Source: an uncultured Lachnospiraceae bacterium | GTDB lineage: Bacteria; Bacillota; Clostridia; Lachnospirales; Lachnospiraceae | Length of the DNA: 41,131 bases | NCBI GenBank assembly: GCA_910576975.1 | Contig: CAJTJY010000017.1 | Location: forward strand, 44,827 to 85,957 | Direction: 5' to 3' | Shown: in pieces, positions 1 through 6,722 of the stretch | Layout: each line of letters starts with the position of its first letter | Numbering within the stretch: the stretch's first letter is position 1 | Translations under genes and position numbers: made by a program | The notes under the pieces: model-generated | What the model was told of the DNA's origin: nothing | Database searches by the model: none | What the model saw: only the letters and a program-made list of their open reading frames with translations

Positions 1-680
1 CAGACGGAGCAACGGGAGCAACCGGGGCGACAGGAGCAACGGGAGCAGACGGAGCGACAGGGGCGACAGGAGCAGATGGAGCAACGGGAGCAACGGGGGC
101 AGACGGGGCGACGGGAGCAACGGGGGCGACGGGAGCAGACGGAGCGACAGGAGTTGCGGGTACCGGAGCGATTATTCCCTTTGCATCTGGACTTCCGGTT
201 TCCTTGACGACGATTGCTGGAGGGCTTGCTGGATTTCCTGCTTTTGTTGGATTTGGAAGCAGTGCGCCGGGGCTTACGCTTTTAGGTTCCACAATAGATA
301 TTACAAATGCCAGCGGAACGCTTTCCAATTTTGCATTTCAGGTTCCGCGCGACGGCATAATTACTTCGTTTAGTGCGTTTTTCAGCACAACCCTGGCGCT
401 TTCCTTGGTAGGCTCCAATTTGACTGTCCGTGCGCAAATCTATCAATCGGCAACGCCAAATAATGTATTTTCACCGATTGCGGGAACATTGATCAATCTG
501 ACGCCGACACTATCCGGAATAATATCTATTGGCACGTTGTTAAACGGCTCTTTGACAGGGCTGAATATTCCAGTTACGGCTCAAACCCGGTTGATGCTGG
601 TATTTTCGGCAACGGCAACAGGATTATCTTTAGTCAATACAGTTGCAGGATATGCAAGCGCCGGCTTAAGCATAAACTAA
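1..680 (+). CDS. Collagen-like exosporium/spore surface protein (BclA/BclB type), 3' part
   Basis: The gene enters the window already open in frame 3, so its start and N-terminus are missing. The first ~55 visible residues are about 17 uninterrupted Gly-X-Y triplets, nearly all GAT or GAD. Such collagen-like stalks form triple helices, and their threonines are O-glycosylated in Bacillus exosporium filaments. After the repeat comes a ~170-residue globular tail starting IIPFASG and containing GGLAG and GFGSS, which resembles the C-terminal domain of BclB-related exosporium glycoproteins. No membrane anchor or sortase motif is visible in the tail. The likely role is a spore-surface filament or coat protein. 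Repeat length cannot be judged because the 5' end is cut. Family assignment is fairly confident; spore localisation is inferred from the family and from the spore genes nearby. Confidence 0.8.
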   Translation, partial: DGATGATGATGATGADGATGATGADGATGATGADGATGATGATGADGATGVAGTGAIIPFASGLPVSLTTIAGGLAGFPAFVGFGSSAPGLTLLGSTIDITNASGTLSNFAFQVPRDGIITSFSAFFSTTLALSLVGSNLTVRAQIYQSATPNNVFSPIAGTLINLTPTLSGIISIGTLLNGSLTGLNIPVTAQTRLMLVFSATATGLSLVNTVAGYASAGLSIN

Positions 681-698
681 TGATGTAAAAGATAAAAC

Positions 699-740
699 AG
701 GAGCTGTCGCACCAAGTGATTGGCGCGCAGCTCCTTTGAG
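699..740 (+). terminator. Hairpin after the collagen-like gene
   Basis: Arms AGGAGCTG (699-706) and CAGCTCCT (728-735) form an 8-bp stem followed by TTTGAGTT, 19 bases after the stop codon. The loop side reads GTCGCACC, so this may also be a copy of the intergenic repeat with core CTGTCGCAC. The T-run is short, so termination strength is uncertain. Confidence 0.5.
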
Positions 741-908
741 TTACATCAAAGTTTTATACCTGAGTCATTACCTGCTTCCCATTTTGCTTATGGCATTCGT
801 GTTTTTCAGAAAAGTTTGCTTCCTGTCTTAGTTTCCGTACATCATCGAGCTGTTTTCTTCAATAGCGCATAGATTTTGAAAAATCAAAATTTGCATAGAA
901 AATGACGC

Positions 909-2498
909 TTATTTATAGATGACAACTTGGTCATTTTCCAATATGATTGTGCTGCCCTGGGGGATGATATTTTCATCGCCCCGCTTGATCAGGGCGATCA
1001 GGATGTTTTCTGGAAGATTAAGTTCGGCAATCGAACAATTGCGCCAGTTATGATTTTGGGTGATGAGGATTTCTTTCAATTTGCCGTCATTCTCGCTGCG
1101 ATAAGAAGGAACGCTTAAAATCACGGTGTCACCGGCAAGGATGGTGGTATTGCCACGAGGAATCAGAGTGTCGCTGTCTCGTTTTACCATCAGAGCGAGG
1201 CAGCCAGTGGGAAAGCTTACTTCTTCGATTTTGCGGTTTTCCCAGTTGTGTCCTTTGGGTATATACATACGCATCAAAGTCAGGTCGGAATCATCTTGAT
1301 AGTCGTTGAAAGTTTTTCGGATATCAGAGCTGTAATCGACCATGTCAAGCTTTCTTGCTACCAGAGGAAGCAGAGAGCCCTGGAGTGCGACAGAGAGCAG
1401 CGAGATAAAGAACACGATGTGGAATAAATCGTGTTCTAAGGGAGTGCCTTCTGCAATGACCAGAATGGCAAAAACGATCGAAGCAGCCCCGCGAAGACCG
1501 GACCATGATACCAGCAGACATTGCCGCAGAGAGGAACGGAAAGGCAGAAGAATCAGAAATACGGCCACAGGGCGGGCAGCAAAGGTCAAAAACAGAGCGA
1601 TTAGGAGCGCAGGCATCACCAGCCCAGGCAGTCTGTGAGGGAAAGAGAGCAGCCCTAGCAGGAAGAAAATTAAGATTTGCGCAAGCCCGGTAATTCCATC
1701 GAAGAAGTGAACCAAGGTGATCTTGTTGTTGATATCGCTGTTGCCCAGGATAATGCCGGTGAGGTATACGCTGAGATAGCCATTTCCATTGATCAGGGTG
1801 GGCAGCGCATAAGAGAACAGTACCAGGGCGATGACAAAGACAGTGTCCATGCCTTGGGAGATCAGTTCTCCTTTCTGTAATGCCCAAATGCCGAAAAAGG
1901 CGCTGGCAATGCCGATCAGGATGCCAAGTCCGATCTGGCATAGCAGCATCAATGGCACAGAGGTGTCAGTGTTTCCGGAGATCATGGCAAGGGCAATCAT
2001 GGTCAGCATGTAAGCCATAGGGTCATTGCTGCCGCTCTCGATTTCTAAAAGAGGCGCAGTGGAGTGTTTGAGGTTGAGACTTTTGGATCGCAAGATGGAG
2101 AACACGGAAGCGGCGTCAGTGGAACTTAAAACGGCACCGATCAGAAAGCTTTCTGAAAAGGAGAAACGCAAAATCAAAAAGCAGAACAGGCAAGTCAGCA
2201 GTGCTGTAGCTACAACGCCCAAAGTGGATAACAGTACGGATTTTACGGCGACAGGACGAGCAGTCTGCCATTTGGTACCAAACCCGCCGTAAAACATAAT
2301 GAAGATCAGAGCAATGGTGCAGAGCTGTTCTGTGATAATGTAGTTGTTAAAAGAAATTTTGAAAAGTCCGTCAGAGCCGAATATCATACCAAGAGCCATG
2401 AAGCACAGAAGTGCGGGCATTCCAAATTTGCTGGAAAATCGATTTGCTATGATACAGGAGAGGATGACGGCACAGCATAAAAGAAGCATAATTGCCAT
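909..2498 (-). CDS. CPA1-type Na+(K+)/H+ antiporter, NhaP/CvrA-like, with two RCK_C domains
   Basis: Predicted inner-membrane cation/proton antiporter of 529 aa. Residues ~1-390 are hydrophobic with about 12 membrane segments. They carry the family motifs LSSTDAASVF and ESGSNDPMAY, whose Asp residues are the ion-binding site in CPA antiporters. The soluble tail holds two successive TrkA-C (RCK_C) modules, each with the pattern hydrophobic-x-KR-(D/G)-x(3)-IP-x-G, followed by a GDTVIL-type strand. Such domains bind nucleotides such as c-di-AMP and gate K+ transport. I chose the ATG at 2498 because AAAGGA precedes it and a promoter lies at 2553-2581. A longer reading frame to 2702 runs through a terminator hairpin and is unlikely. 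Na+ versus K+ specificity cannot be read from sequence, although the RCK_C tail favours K+/H+ antiport for pH and osmotic control. Confidence 0.87.
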   Translation of the reverse strand: MAIMLLLCCAVILSCIIANRFSSKFGMPALLCFMALGMIFGSDGLFKISFNNYIITEQLCTIALIFIMFYGGFGTKWQTARPVAVKSVLLSTLGVVATALLTCLFCFLILRFSFSESFLIGAVLSSTDAASVFSILRSKSLNLKHSTAPLLEIESGSNDPMAYMLTMIALAMISGNTDTSVPLMLLCQIGLGILIGIASAFFGIWALQKGELISQGMDTVFVIALVLFSYALPTLINGNGYLSVYLTGIILGNSDINNKITLVHFFDGITGLAQILIFFLLGLLSFPHRLPGLVMPALLIALFLTFAARPVAVFLILLPFRSSLRQCLLVSWSGLRGAASIVFAILVIAEGTPLEHDLFHIVFFISLLSVALQGSLLPLVARKLDMVDYSSDIRKTFNDYQDDSDLTLMRMYIPKGHNWENRKIEEVSFPTGCLALMVKRDSDTLIPRGNTTILAGDTVILSVPSYRSENDGKLKEILITQNHNWRNCSIAELNLPENILIALIKRGDENIIPQGSTIILENDQVVIYK

Positions 2499-2552
2499 AA
2501 CGTTACGTCCTTTCTGTATGTATTTGAAGCGCAGATAGATAAAGTTATTTTT

Positions 2553-2581
2553 ATGATAAACGTTGTTGGCAGAAATGTCAA
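2553..2581 (-). promoter_or_regulatory. Sigma-A promoter of the antiporter gene
   Basis: On the minus strand TTGACA (2581-2576) and TATCAT (2558-2553) are separated by exactly 17 bases, a near-consensus housekeeping promoter. It starts transcription about 50 bases before the chosen ATG at 2498 and supports that start over the longer frame. Confidence 0.75.
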
Positions 2582-2589
2582 ATCTACAT

Positions 2590-2641
2590 GAAAAAAATAG
2601 GGCTGTCGCACGAATGTATTCACCCATTCGTGTGACAGCCC
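2590..2641 (-). terminator. Rho-independent terminator made from the GGGCTGTCGCAC repeat
   Basis: A 17-base arm (2600-2616) pairs with 2625-2641 with a single mismatch. On the minus strand the stem is followed by TATTTTTTC, so it ends the small membrane-protein operon 2680-3410. Its arm is a copy of the dispersed intergenic repeat also seen near 15048 and 6604, so a repeat element appears to have become a terminator. Confidence 0.8.
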
Positions 2642-2679
2642 CATTTTGAAATAGCGAAGCTGAATTTTTTGCAATGGAA

Positions 2680-2994
2680 TCAATGCTTTTTAGACAGCGC
2701 ATTTCGAATTACGCCGTCTGGGTCACTGACCAACAAAAGGACCAGCCAAATGACTAATCCAAGAGTTACTGCGGAAATGCCCAGAAAGCAATCATTTAAC
2801 ATCTCCTGTGGGGCGGGTGAAAAATATGCCGCCTCTGACTCCAAGAATTCAAAAATGGCGTCTGCCAGCCACATCAGGGAAGCTCCCCAATAGATCAGGC
2901 TCAAGGTCCCGAGCTTCAAATGATTCTTCCCATCCTTAAAATACCACAGGACCGTGGTGACGACCGCTGCCAAAACAGCTGTCAATAATGTCAT
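2680..2994 (-). CDS. Small two-helix membrane protein, function unknown
   Basis: A 104-aa protein with an N-terminal membrane helix (residues ~1-18), an amphipathic or second hydrophobic stretch around 28-50 and a strong C-terminal helix around 70-90 (LGLVIWLVLLLV). I recognise no named family. Its ATG overlaps the stop of the upstream gene by four bases (ATGA) and has its own GGAG site, so the two genes are translationally coupled and their products probably act together. A terminator at 2590-2641 closes the pair. Acidic residues in WLADAIFEFLESEAAYF lie between the hydrophobic parts. No catalytic motif is visible. Confidence 0.68.
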   Translation of the reverse strand: MTLLTAVLAAVVTTVLWYFKDGKNHLKLGTLSLIYWGASLMWLADAIFEFLESEAAYFSPAPQEMLNDCFLGISAVTLGLVIWLVLLLVSDPDGVIRNALSKKH

Positions 2995-3410
2995 GACAAT
3001 TCTCCGGCGCCAGAATCCGAAGATTGTTGCGGACGTTTTTCAATGCTTGCTGAAACTGTAACCATTCCGACCCAGATTCCGGTAATCAAGACGGCCATCG
3101 CCACGCCCACAGTGGACATTTCATGAAGCATCTCGGCAGTGTCAGCAGCATTATTTGCAGCAGATAAAAATGGGAACCAGGGAATTAGCTCTCCATGCCA
3201 GACATGCTCAAAAGCAAGAAGGGCGGAGCCGCCCCACAACATATGATTGAGCCATTTTAGCTTATGGGAAAAGGGCGTTTTTGCAGATTCTGCGGGCGCA
3301 GCATCATGTCTGTCAGTTTGAGCTGTATTTGCTTGTTCCTTTGATTTGAGTACCTTATGTACCACGGTGGTGACAGCGGCTTCCCCGGCGGGGATTAAAA
3401 AACATGCCAT
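2991..3410 (-). CDS. Small membrane protein, first gene of a coupled pair, function unknown
   Basis: A 139-aa protein starting at the ATG at 3410, 7 bases after a perfect AAAGGAGG. A reading start 27 bases earlier has no such site. Layout: N-terminal hydrophobic segment (MACFLIPAGEAAVTTVV), a charged linker rich in Lys, Ala and Asp, a helix around LKWLNHMLWGGSALLAFEHVWHGE with several Trp and two His, then a C-terminal membrane helix around VAMAVLITGIWVGMVTV. Similar proteins occur in Lachnospiraceae genomes as uncharacterised proteins, as far as I recall. The conserved-looking Trp/His/Glu segment could bind metal or haem, but that is only a guess. Confidence 0.68.
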   Translation of the reverse strand: MACFLIPAGEAAVTTVVHKVLKSKEQANTAQTDRHDAAPAESAKTPFSHKLKWLNHMLWGGSALLAFEHVWHGELIPWFPFLSAANNAADTAEMLHEMSTVGVAMAVLITGIWVGMVTVSASIEKRPQQSSDSGAGELS

Positions 3411-3537
3411 ATGAAATCCTCCTTTTATAGTCTGCATGAATTGAAACGGGATGCTTTGGCGCCATAGCTTCTCTGCAGCGCGTTTTGCAAGGACGAGGTG
3501 TTTTAAAACTTTTGATACTCTGGCATTTCAGAAAACA

Positions 3538-3573
3538 AAAGCATATAATTCCCTTCTGGAAATCATATGCTTT
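3538..3573 (-). terminator. Terminator downstream of the DUF3842 gene
   Basis: Arms 3538-3553 and 3558-3573 (AAAGCATAT... / ...ATATGCTTT) form a 16-base, slightly mismatched stem. On the minus strand it is followed by TTTTGTTTTC. It lies ~135 bases after the stop of the 3707-4117 gene. The stretch between 3411 and 3706 otherwise holds only the upstream region of the 139-aa membrane protein. Confidence 0.62.
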
Positions 3574-3706
3574 CATAGACATATATCATAAAATCTGTAT
3601 CTAAGCATTAACCTGTTAATTGTCCAAATTCATGCAAACACTTCTGTGTTATTAACCAGGCTTCTGCCTAGTGCTTTTTTCATTATAGCGGTCATTGCCA
3701 CAAATG

Positions 3707-4117
3707 TCAACGATTGATTTCCTCATTCAAATATTGCAGGATCTGCCCGATGATGTCGCTGACAGACAAGCTACTGGCGCCAAGGACAATATTTTCACAT
3801 TGGTTGATGGGGATCAGCAGTCTTTTGGCGTTGCTTTGACCCACGGCAACAGCCATGGCGGGCGTTACTTCGCCGAACATAGAATCCGCAATCACAATTC
3901 CGATTGGGCCGATAATGATATCGGCTTTGCGGCAACCTACGATTACGGCATTTTCTCCAGTAGCCGCATGGTCGGCGCCAGCTTTGAGCATATTGGAGGA
4001 GGCGAGGGAATTCGTTCCCACGGCAGTGATTTCCGTAGCGGGATAAGCCTTTTTGATAGAAGCTACAATTTGCTTTCCAAGACCGCCGCCTTGGGCGTCA
4101 ATAATTAAAATGTTCAT
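3707..4117 (-). CDS. DUF3842 family protein
   Basis: A 136-aa protein beginning MNILIIDAQGGGLGKQ, matching the uncharacterised DUF3842 family. The opening strand plus GGGLGK loop looks like a P-loop or Rossmann-type nucleotide-binding turn. It is followed by alternating strands and helices (VIVGCRKADIIIGPIGIVIADSM). The start at 4117 is set by AAAGGAG seven bases upstream; a 9-residue longer frame lacks a site. It is a stand-alone minus-strand gene between two terminator hairpins. No biochemical function is established for the family to my knowledge. Confidence 0.8.
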   Translation of the reverse strand: MNILIIDAQGGGLGKQIVASIKKAYPATEITAVGTNSLASSNMLKAGADHAATGENAVIVGCRKADIIIGPIGIVIADSMFGEVTPAMAVAVGQSNAKRLLIPINQCENIVLGASSLSVSDIIGQILQYLNEEINR

Positions 4118-4142
4118 CGGAAAACTCCTTTTGAAAAGGAAC

Positions 4143-4165
4143 AATCCCCTCAGATTGAGGGGATT
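4143..4165 (-). terminator. Terminator of the 198-aa protein gene
   Basis: A perfect 10-bp stem (AATCCCCTCA, 4143-4152, with 4156-4165) with a 3-base loop. On the minus strand it is followed by GTTCCTTTTC. It lies 19 bases past the stop of the gene at 4184-4780. Confidence 0.7.
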
Positions 4166-4183
4166 GCACGCTTTGTTCTTGCT

Positions 4184-4780
4184 TTATGCTTCCGTCTTTA
4201 CGCCTGCCCAGTCGTCAAACTTGGACATTACAGCGTCATAAGTTCTCTGAGAAATATCTGGGAGATCTTTGCCCCAGGATTTGGTAGCGGCCTTGAAACC
4301 TTTTTCAAAAGCGGCACGCATTTCCTCAGCTTTCTCAGGATCATCACCAACCAGGCCTTTTGCAAACTCAATGATACGGTCGGAAGTCTTCTCTACGCCC
4401 CAGTAGCCGTCGTCTGCGATATCAGCCTGTGCCTGTGCTTTGACCTCGGGGCTGACTGTGAAATCGCCGCTTGCAAGGAATTTCCACATGTCGTCTGCCT
4501 GTCCGATCCGGTGGCCCTGGTTGCCCATCATCTGCTGCACCAGGCTTCTCATCTGTGCAGTTCTCTCTTCAGCGTCTTTCTTTAAACGTGCGACCACGTC
4601 TTCTTTTGCATAGGTTTTCTTAGTAGCGGAAGCAGCGGTGCCTTTTTCATATACCACGCCGTCTTTCTTATCTTTCTCGTCTGCCTTGGCAGTCTCAGTG
4701 TCGTTTTTGTAATTGTTTTGATAAACACTTGATGTATAAGCTGTGGTACTAGTAGTATTGCTTACATTGTTTATGCTCAT
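4184..4780 (-). CDS. Soluble protein of unknown function, 198 aa
   Basis: A hydrophilic protein with no signal peptide or membrane segment. The first ~60 residues are low-complexity and rich in Ser, Thr, Asn, Lys and Asp, like the disordered head of flagellar or surface-assembly proteins. Residues ~60-198 are a compact, probably helical domain containing DDMWKFLASGDF, DDGYWGVEKTSDRIIEFAKGL and a closing SQRTYDAVMSKFDDWAG. I recall similar proteins in Lachnospiraceae genomes but know no function. The ATG at 4780 has AAGGAGGGG upstream. A TATAAT box (minus strand, about 4841-4847) is a plausible -10 for a leader of ~50 bases. It is monocistronic and divergent from ispE, sharing the 190-bp intergenic region. 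Confidence 0.72.
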   Translation of the reverse strand: MSINNVSNTTSTTAYTSSVYQNNYKNDTETAKADEKDKKDGVVYEKGTAASATKKTYAKEDVVARLKKDAEERTAQMRSLVQQMMGNQGHRIGQADDMWKFLASGDFTVSPEVKAQAQADIADDGYWGVEKTSDRIIEFAKGLVGDDPEKAEEMRAAFEKGFKAATKSWGKDLPDISQRTYDAVMSKFDDWAGVKTEA

Positions 4781-4902
4781 AATGTGCCCCTCCTTGGCAA
4801 TTAGAAATGGTTATCCGTAACCTGTTAATATACTTCTACCAATTATATCGGAGGCGGGAGGAAAAAATTAACACTAGATCCGCAAAAAAATCGGGGAAAA
4901 AA

Positions 4903-4932
4903 TTGACATTTATTAGAAAAAATGTTTAACTA
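4903..4932 (+). promoter_or_regulatory. Candidate promoter of ispE
   Basis: TTGACA (4903-4908) is followed after 17-18 bases by TTAACT/TAACTA (4926-4932). The -35 is perfect and the -10 is weak. It lies 39 bases before the ispE ATG. Confidence 0.5.
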
Positions 4933-4970
4933 TTGTTAGAAAGATGTATACAAAATACAGGAGAAGCGCT

Positions 4971-5843
4971 ATGGTAGAAATGAAATTAAAGGCATTCGCC
5001 AAAATTAATCTGGGGCTGGACGTGCTGAGGCGGCGGGAAGACGGTTATCACGAAGTTCGCATGATCATGCAGACCATAGGACTGTATGATAAGATCATCC
5101 TTAAGAAAATAAAGAATCCAGAGATACAAATAAAGACCAATTTGTTTTATGTTCCAGAAAATGAGAATAATCTGGCATACCAGGCAGCAAAGCTGCTGAT
5201 GGATGAGTTTCACTTTGATTTTGGAATAAGCATTGACTTGCAGAAATTTATCCCAGTGGCGGCAGGAATGGCGGGGGGCAGTTCCGACGCCGCCGCCGTG
5301 TTATATGGCATGAACCGGATGTTGCGGCTCAACTTATCCAAACGAGAGTTGATGGAGCGGGGAGTGAAGATCGGGGCGGACGTGCCTTATTGCATTATGA
5401 GAGGAACAGCGCTGGCAGAGGGAATCGGAGAGAAATTAACCTCATTGCCGCCCATGCCGGGGTGCAGGGTGTTGGTGGCTAAGCCAGCCGTCAGTGTTTC
5501 TACGAAGTTCGTCTATGAGAATCTCAAGCTGGATGACGACATAGTGCATCCTGATATAGATATGCTTCTTGAGGGGCTAAAAGAAAGTAATTTAAAGAAA
5601 GTCGCTGCCAATATGGGCAATATTCTAGAGAGCGTCACGATCCCCTGTTATCCGGCGATCGCTCAGATACGGGAAGAAATGATGCGGCATGGAGCGCTCA
5701 ATGCGATGATGAGCGGCAGCGGGCCAACCGTGTTTGGACTGTTTGAGAAAGAAGCGCTGGCGGAGAAAGCCTATGCAAGCCTGCGGGCAGGGAACCTGGC
5801 AAAACAGGTGTATCTGACCGATATATTTAATAACCGAAGATGA
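4971..5843 (+). CDS. ispE: 4-diphosphocytidyl-2-C-methyl-D-erythritol kinase
   Basis: IspE phosphorylates the 2-hydroxyl of CDP-methylerythritol with ATP in the MEP route to isoprenoid precursors. The 290-aa protein has the expected length. It opens KAFAKINLGLDV, with the family Lys and Asn near the active site, and carries the GHMP-kinase ATP loop PVAAGMAGGSSDAAAV at residues ~95-110. The C-terminal glycine motif SGSGPTVFG is also present. I chose the ATG at 4971, which has GGAG eight bases upstream, over an ATG at 4944 without a site. The next gene, a GntR regulator, starts 23 bases after the stop, so the two are probably co-transcribed. Confidence 0.95.
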   Translation: MVEMKLKAFAKINLGLDVLRRREDGYHEVRMIMQTIGLYDKIILKKIKNPEIQIKTNLFYVPENENNLAYQAAKLLMDEFHFDFGISIDLQKFIPVAAGMAGGSSDAAAVLYGMNRMLRLNLSKRELMERGVKIGADVPYCIMRGTALAEGIGEKLTSLPPMPGCRVLVAKPAVSVSTKFVYENLKLDDDIVHPDIDMLLEGLKESNLKKVAANMGNILESVTIPCYPAIAQIREEMMRHGALNAMMSGSGPTVFGLFEKEALAEKAYASLRAGNLAKQVYLTDIFNNRR

Positions 5844-5866
5844 ATCTGCAAGGCAGGAGGAATGAG

Positions 5867-6541
5867 ATGACGGACCAATTGGAATTAAATATGAACGCCT
5901 ATCTTCCCTTGCGTGACGTCGTGTTCCACACGCTGAGAGAGGCGATATTGAAAGGAGAATTAAAGCCAGGGGAACGTCTGATGGAACTGCAGCTTGCCGC
6001 CAAGCTGGGGGTGAGCCGCACGCCGATTCGTGAGGCTATCCGCATGTTGGAGCTTGAGGGCCTTGCGGTCACTGTTCCTAGAAAAGGCGCGCAGGTGGCC
6101 AAGATGACAGAGAAAGACCTGGAGGACGTGCTGCAGATCCGGCGTGCCTTAGACGAGTTGGCAGTGAGCCTTGCCTGCGACAATATGACAGAGGATATAT
6201 TGGAGCAGCTTCATGAGGCGTTGTTGCGGTTTGCAGAGAGCACTCGTATGGGAAATGTAAAGCAGATTGCTCAGACAGACATGGCATTTCATGAAGTGAT
6301 TTATCAGGCGGCGGATAATCCTAAGTTGGTCAGCCTGCTCAACAACCTTCGGGAGCAGATGTACCGTTATCGTGTGGAATACCTGAAAAAAGATGACGTA
6401 TATCCTGTACTGATTGAGGAACATGAGAAGATCTATGAAGGATTGAAGCGCAAAGATAAGGAGACCGTGGTCAGGATTGTGGGCAACCATGTGGTAAATC
6501 AGGAGATGAAAGTCAAAAATATTATCCATGAACAGGAATAA
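5867..6541 (+). CDS. GntR family (FadR/FCD subfamily) transcriptional regulator
   Basis: A 224-aa DNA-binding regulator. The winged helix-turn-helix lies at residues ~15-80: LRDVVFHTLREAILKGELKPGE, LGVSRTPIREAIRMLELEGL, then the wing VPRKGAQV. The C-terminal helical FCD ligand domain (~90-215) has FHEVIYQAADNPKLVSLL and EEHEKIYEGLKRKD. FCD domains usually bind a metal and a small organic acid. The start at 5867 follows AGGAGG by six bases. The gene sits directly behind ispE and is closed by a strong terminator. Its effector and targets cannot be read from sequence. The pairing with ispE suggests housekeeping co-expression rather than a dedicated catabolic operon. Confidence 0.9.
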   Translation: MTDQLELNMNAYLPLRDVVFHTLREAILKGELKPGERLMELQLAAKLGVSRTPIREAIRMLELEGLAVTVPRKGAQVAKMTEKDLEDVLQIRRALDELAVSLACDNMTEDILEQLHEALLRFAESTRMGNVKQIAQTDMAFHEVIYQAADNPKLVSLLNNLREQMYRYRVEYLKKDDVYPVLIEEHEKIYEGLKRKDKETVVRIVGNHVVNQEMKVKNIIHEQE

Positions 6542-6563
6542 ACAGCAAAATATGGGAAAGCAT

Positions 6564-6592
6564 AAAGGATAAGCGCAGGCTTATCCTTTTTT
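6564..6592 (+). terminator. Rho-independent terminator of ispE-gntR
   Basis: AAAGGATAAGC (6564-6574), loop GCAG, and GCTTATCCTTT (6579-6589) form a perfect 11-bp stem running into six Ts. It separates the ispE-gntR unit from the ger operon. Confidence 0.9.
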
Positions 6593-6603
6593 GTCATCTT
6601 ATT

Positions 6604-6692
6604 GGGGCTGTTGCACTAACATAAATTACAAGAAATAAATTTGTTCAAAAGGTCTGATCCTGATAAGATAAAAAGCCCTCCGGGCAGGAGCG
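6604..6692 (+). repeat. Composite intergenic repeat upstream of gerA
   Basis: The stretch begins GGGGCTGTTGCAC (6604-6616), a variant of the window's CTGTCGCAC repeat, and includes TTGTTCAAAAGG (6641-6652), also present in the 15019-15252 element. It ends with a 35-base block (6658-6692) that recurs at 16548-16582 with one indel and four substitutions. The block carries a short GCCC/GGGC stem and lies ~20 bases ahead of the gerA ribosome site. It therefore forms much of the gerA leader and may hold or displace the gerA promoter. Confidence 0.7.
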
Positions 6693-6722
6693 TCGTGCGT
6701 GCTGGTGCGAAAGGAGAAGTGT

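Noticed and set aside
1..170. Short tandem array at the window start as a CRISPR or DNA satellite
   Set aside because: The 9-base periodicity is explained by Gly-Ala-Thr/Asp codons in an open frame continuing into a folded domain; there are no spacers.
1345..1941. 198-aa open frame on the minus strand inside the antiporter gene
   Set aside because: Same strand, other frame of a well-supported membrane protein gene; composition rich in His, Arg, Cys and Pro, no ribosome site and no recognisable motif.
2499..2702. N-terminal extension of the antiporter to an ATG at 2702
   Set aside because: It would read through a terminator hairpin (2600-2641) and a consensus promoter (2553-2581), and the internal ATG at 2498 has a proper ribosome site followed by a membrane helix.
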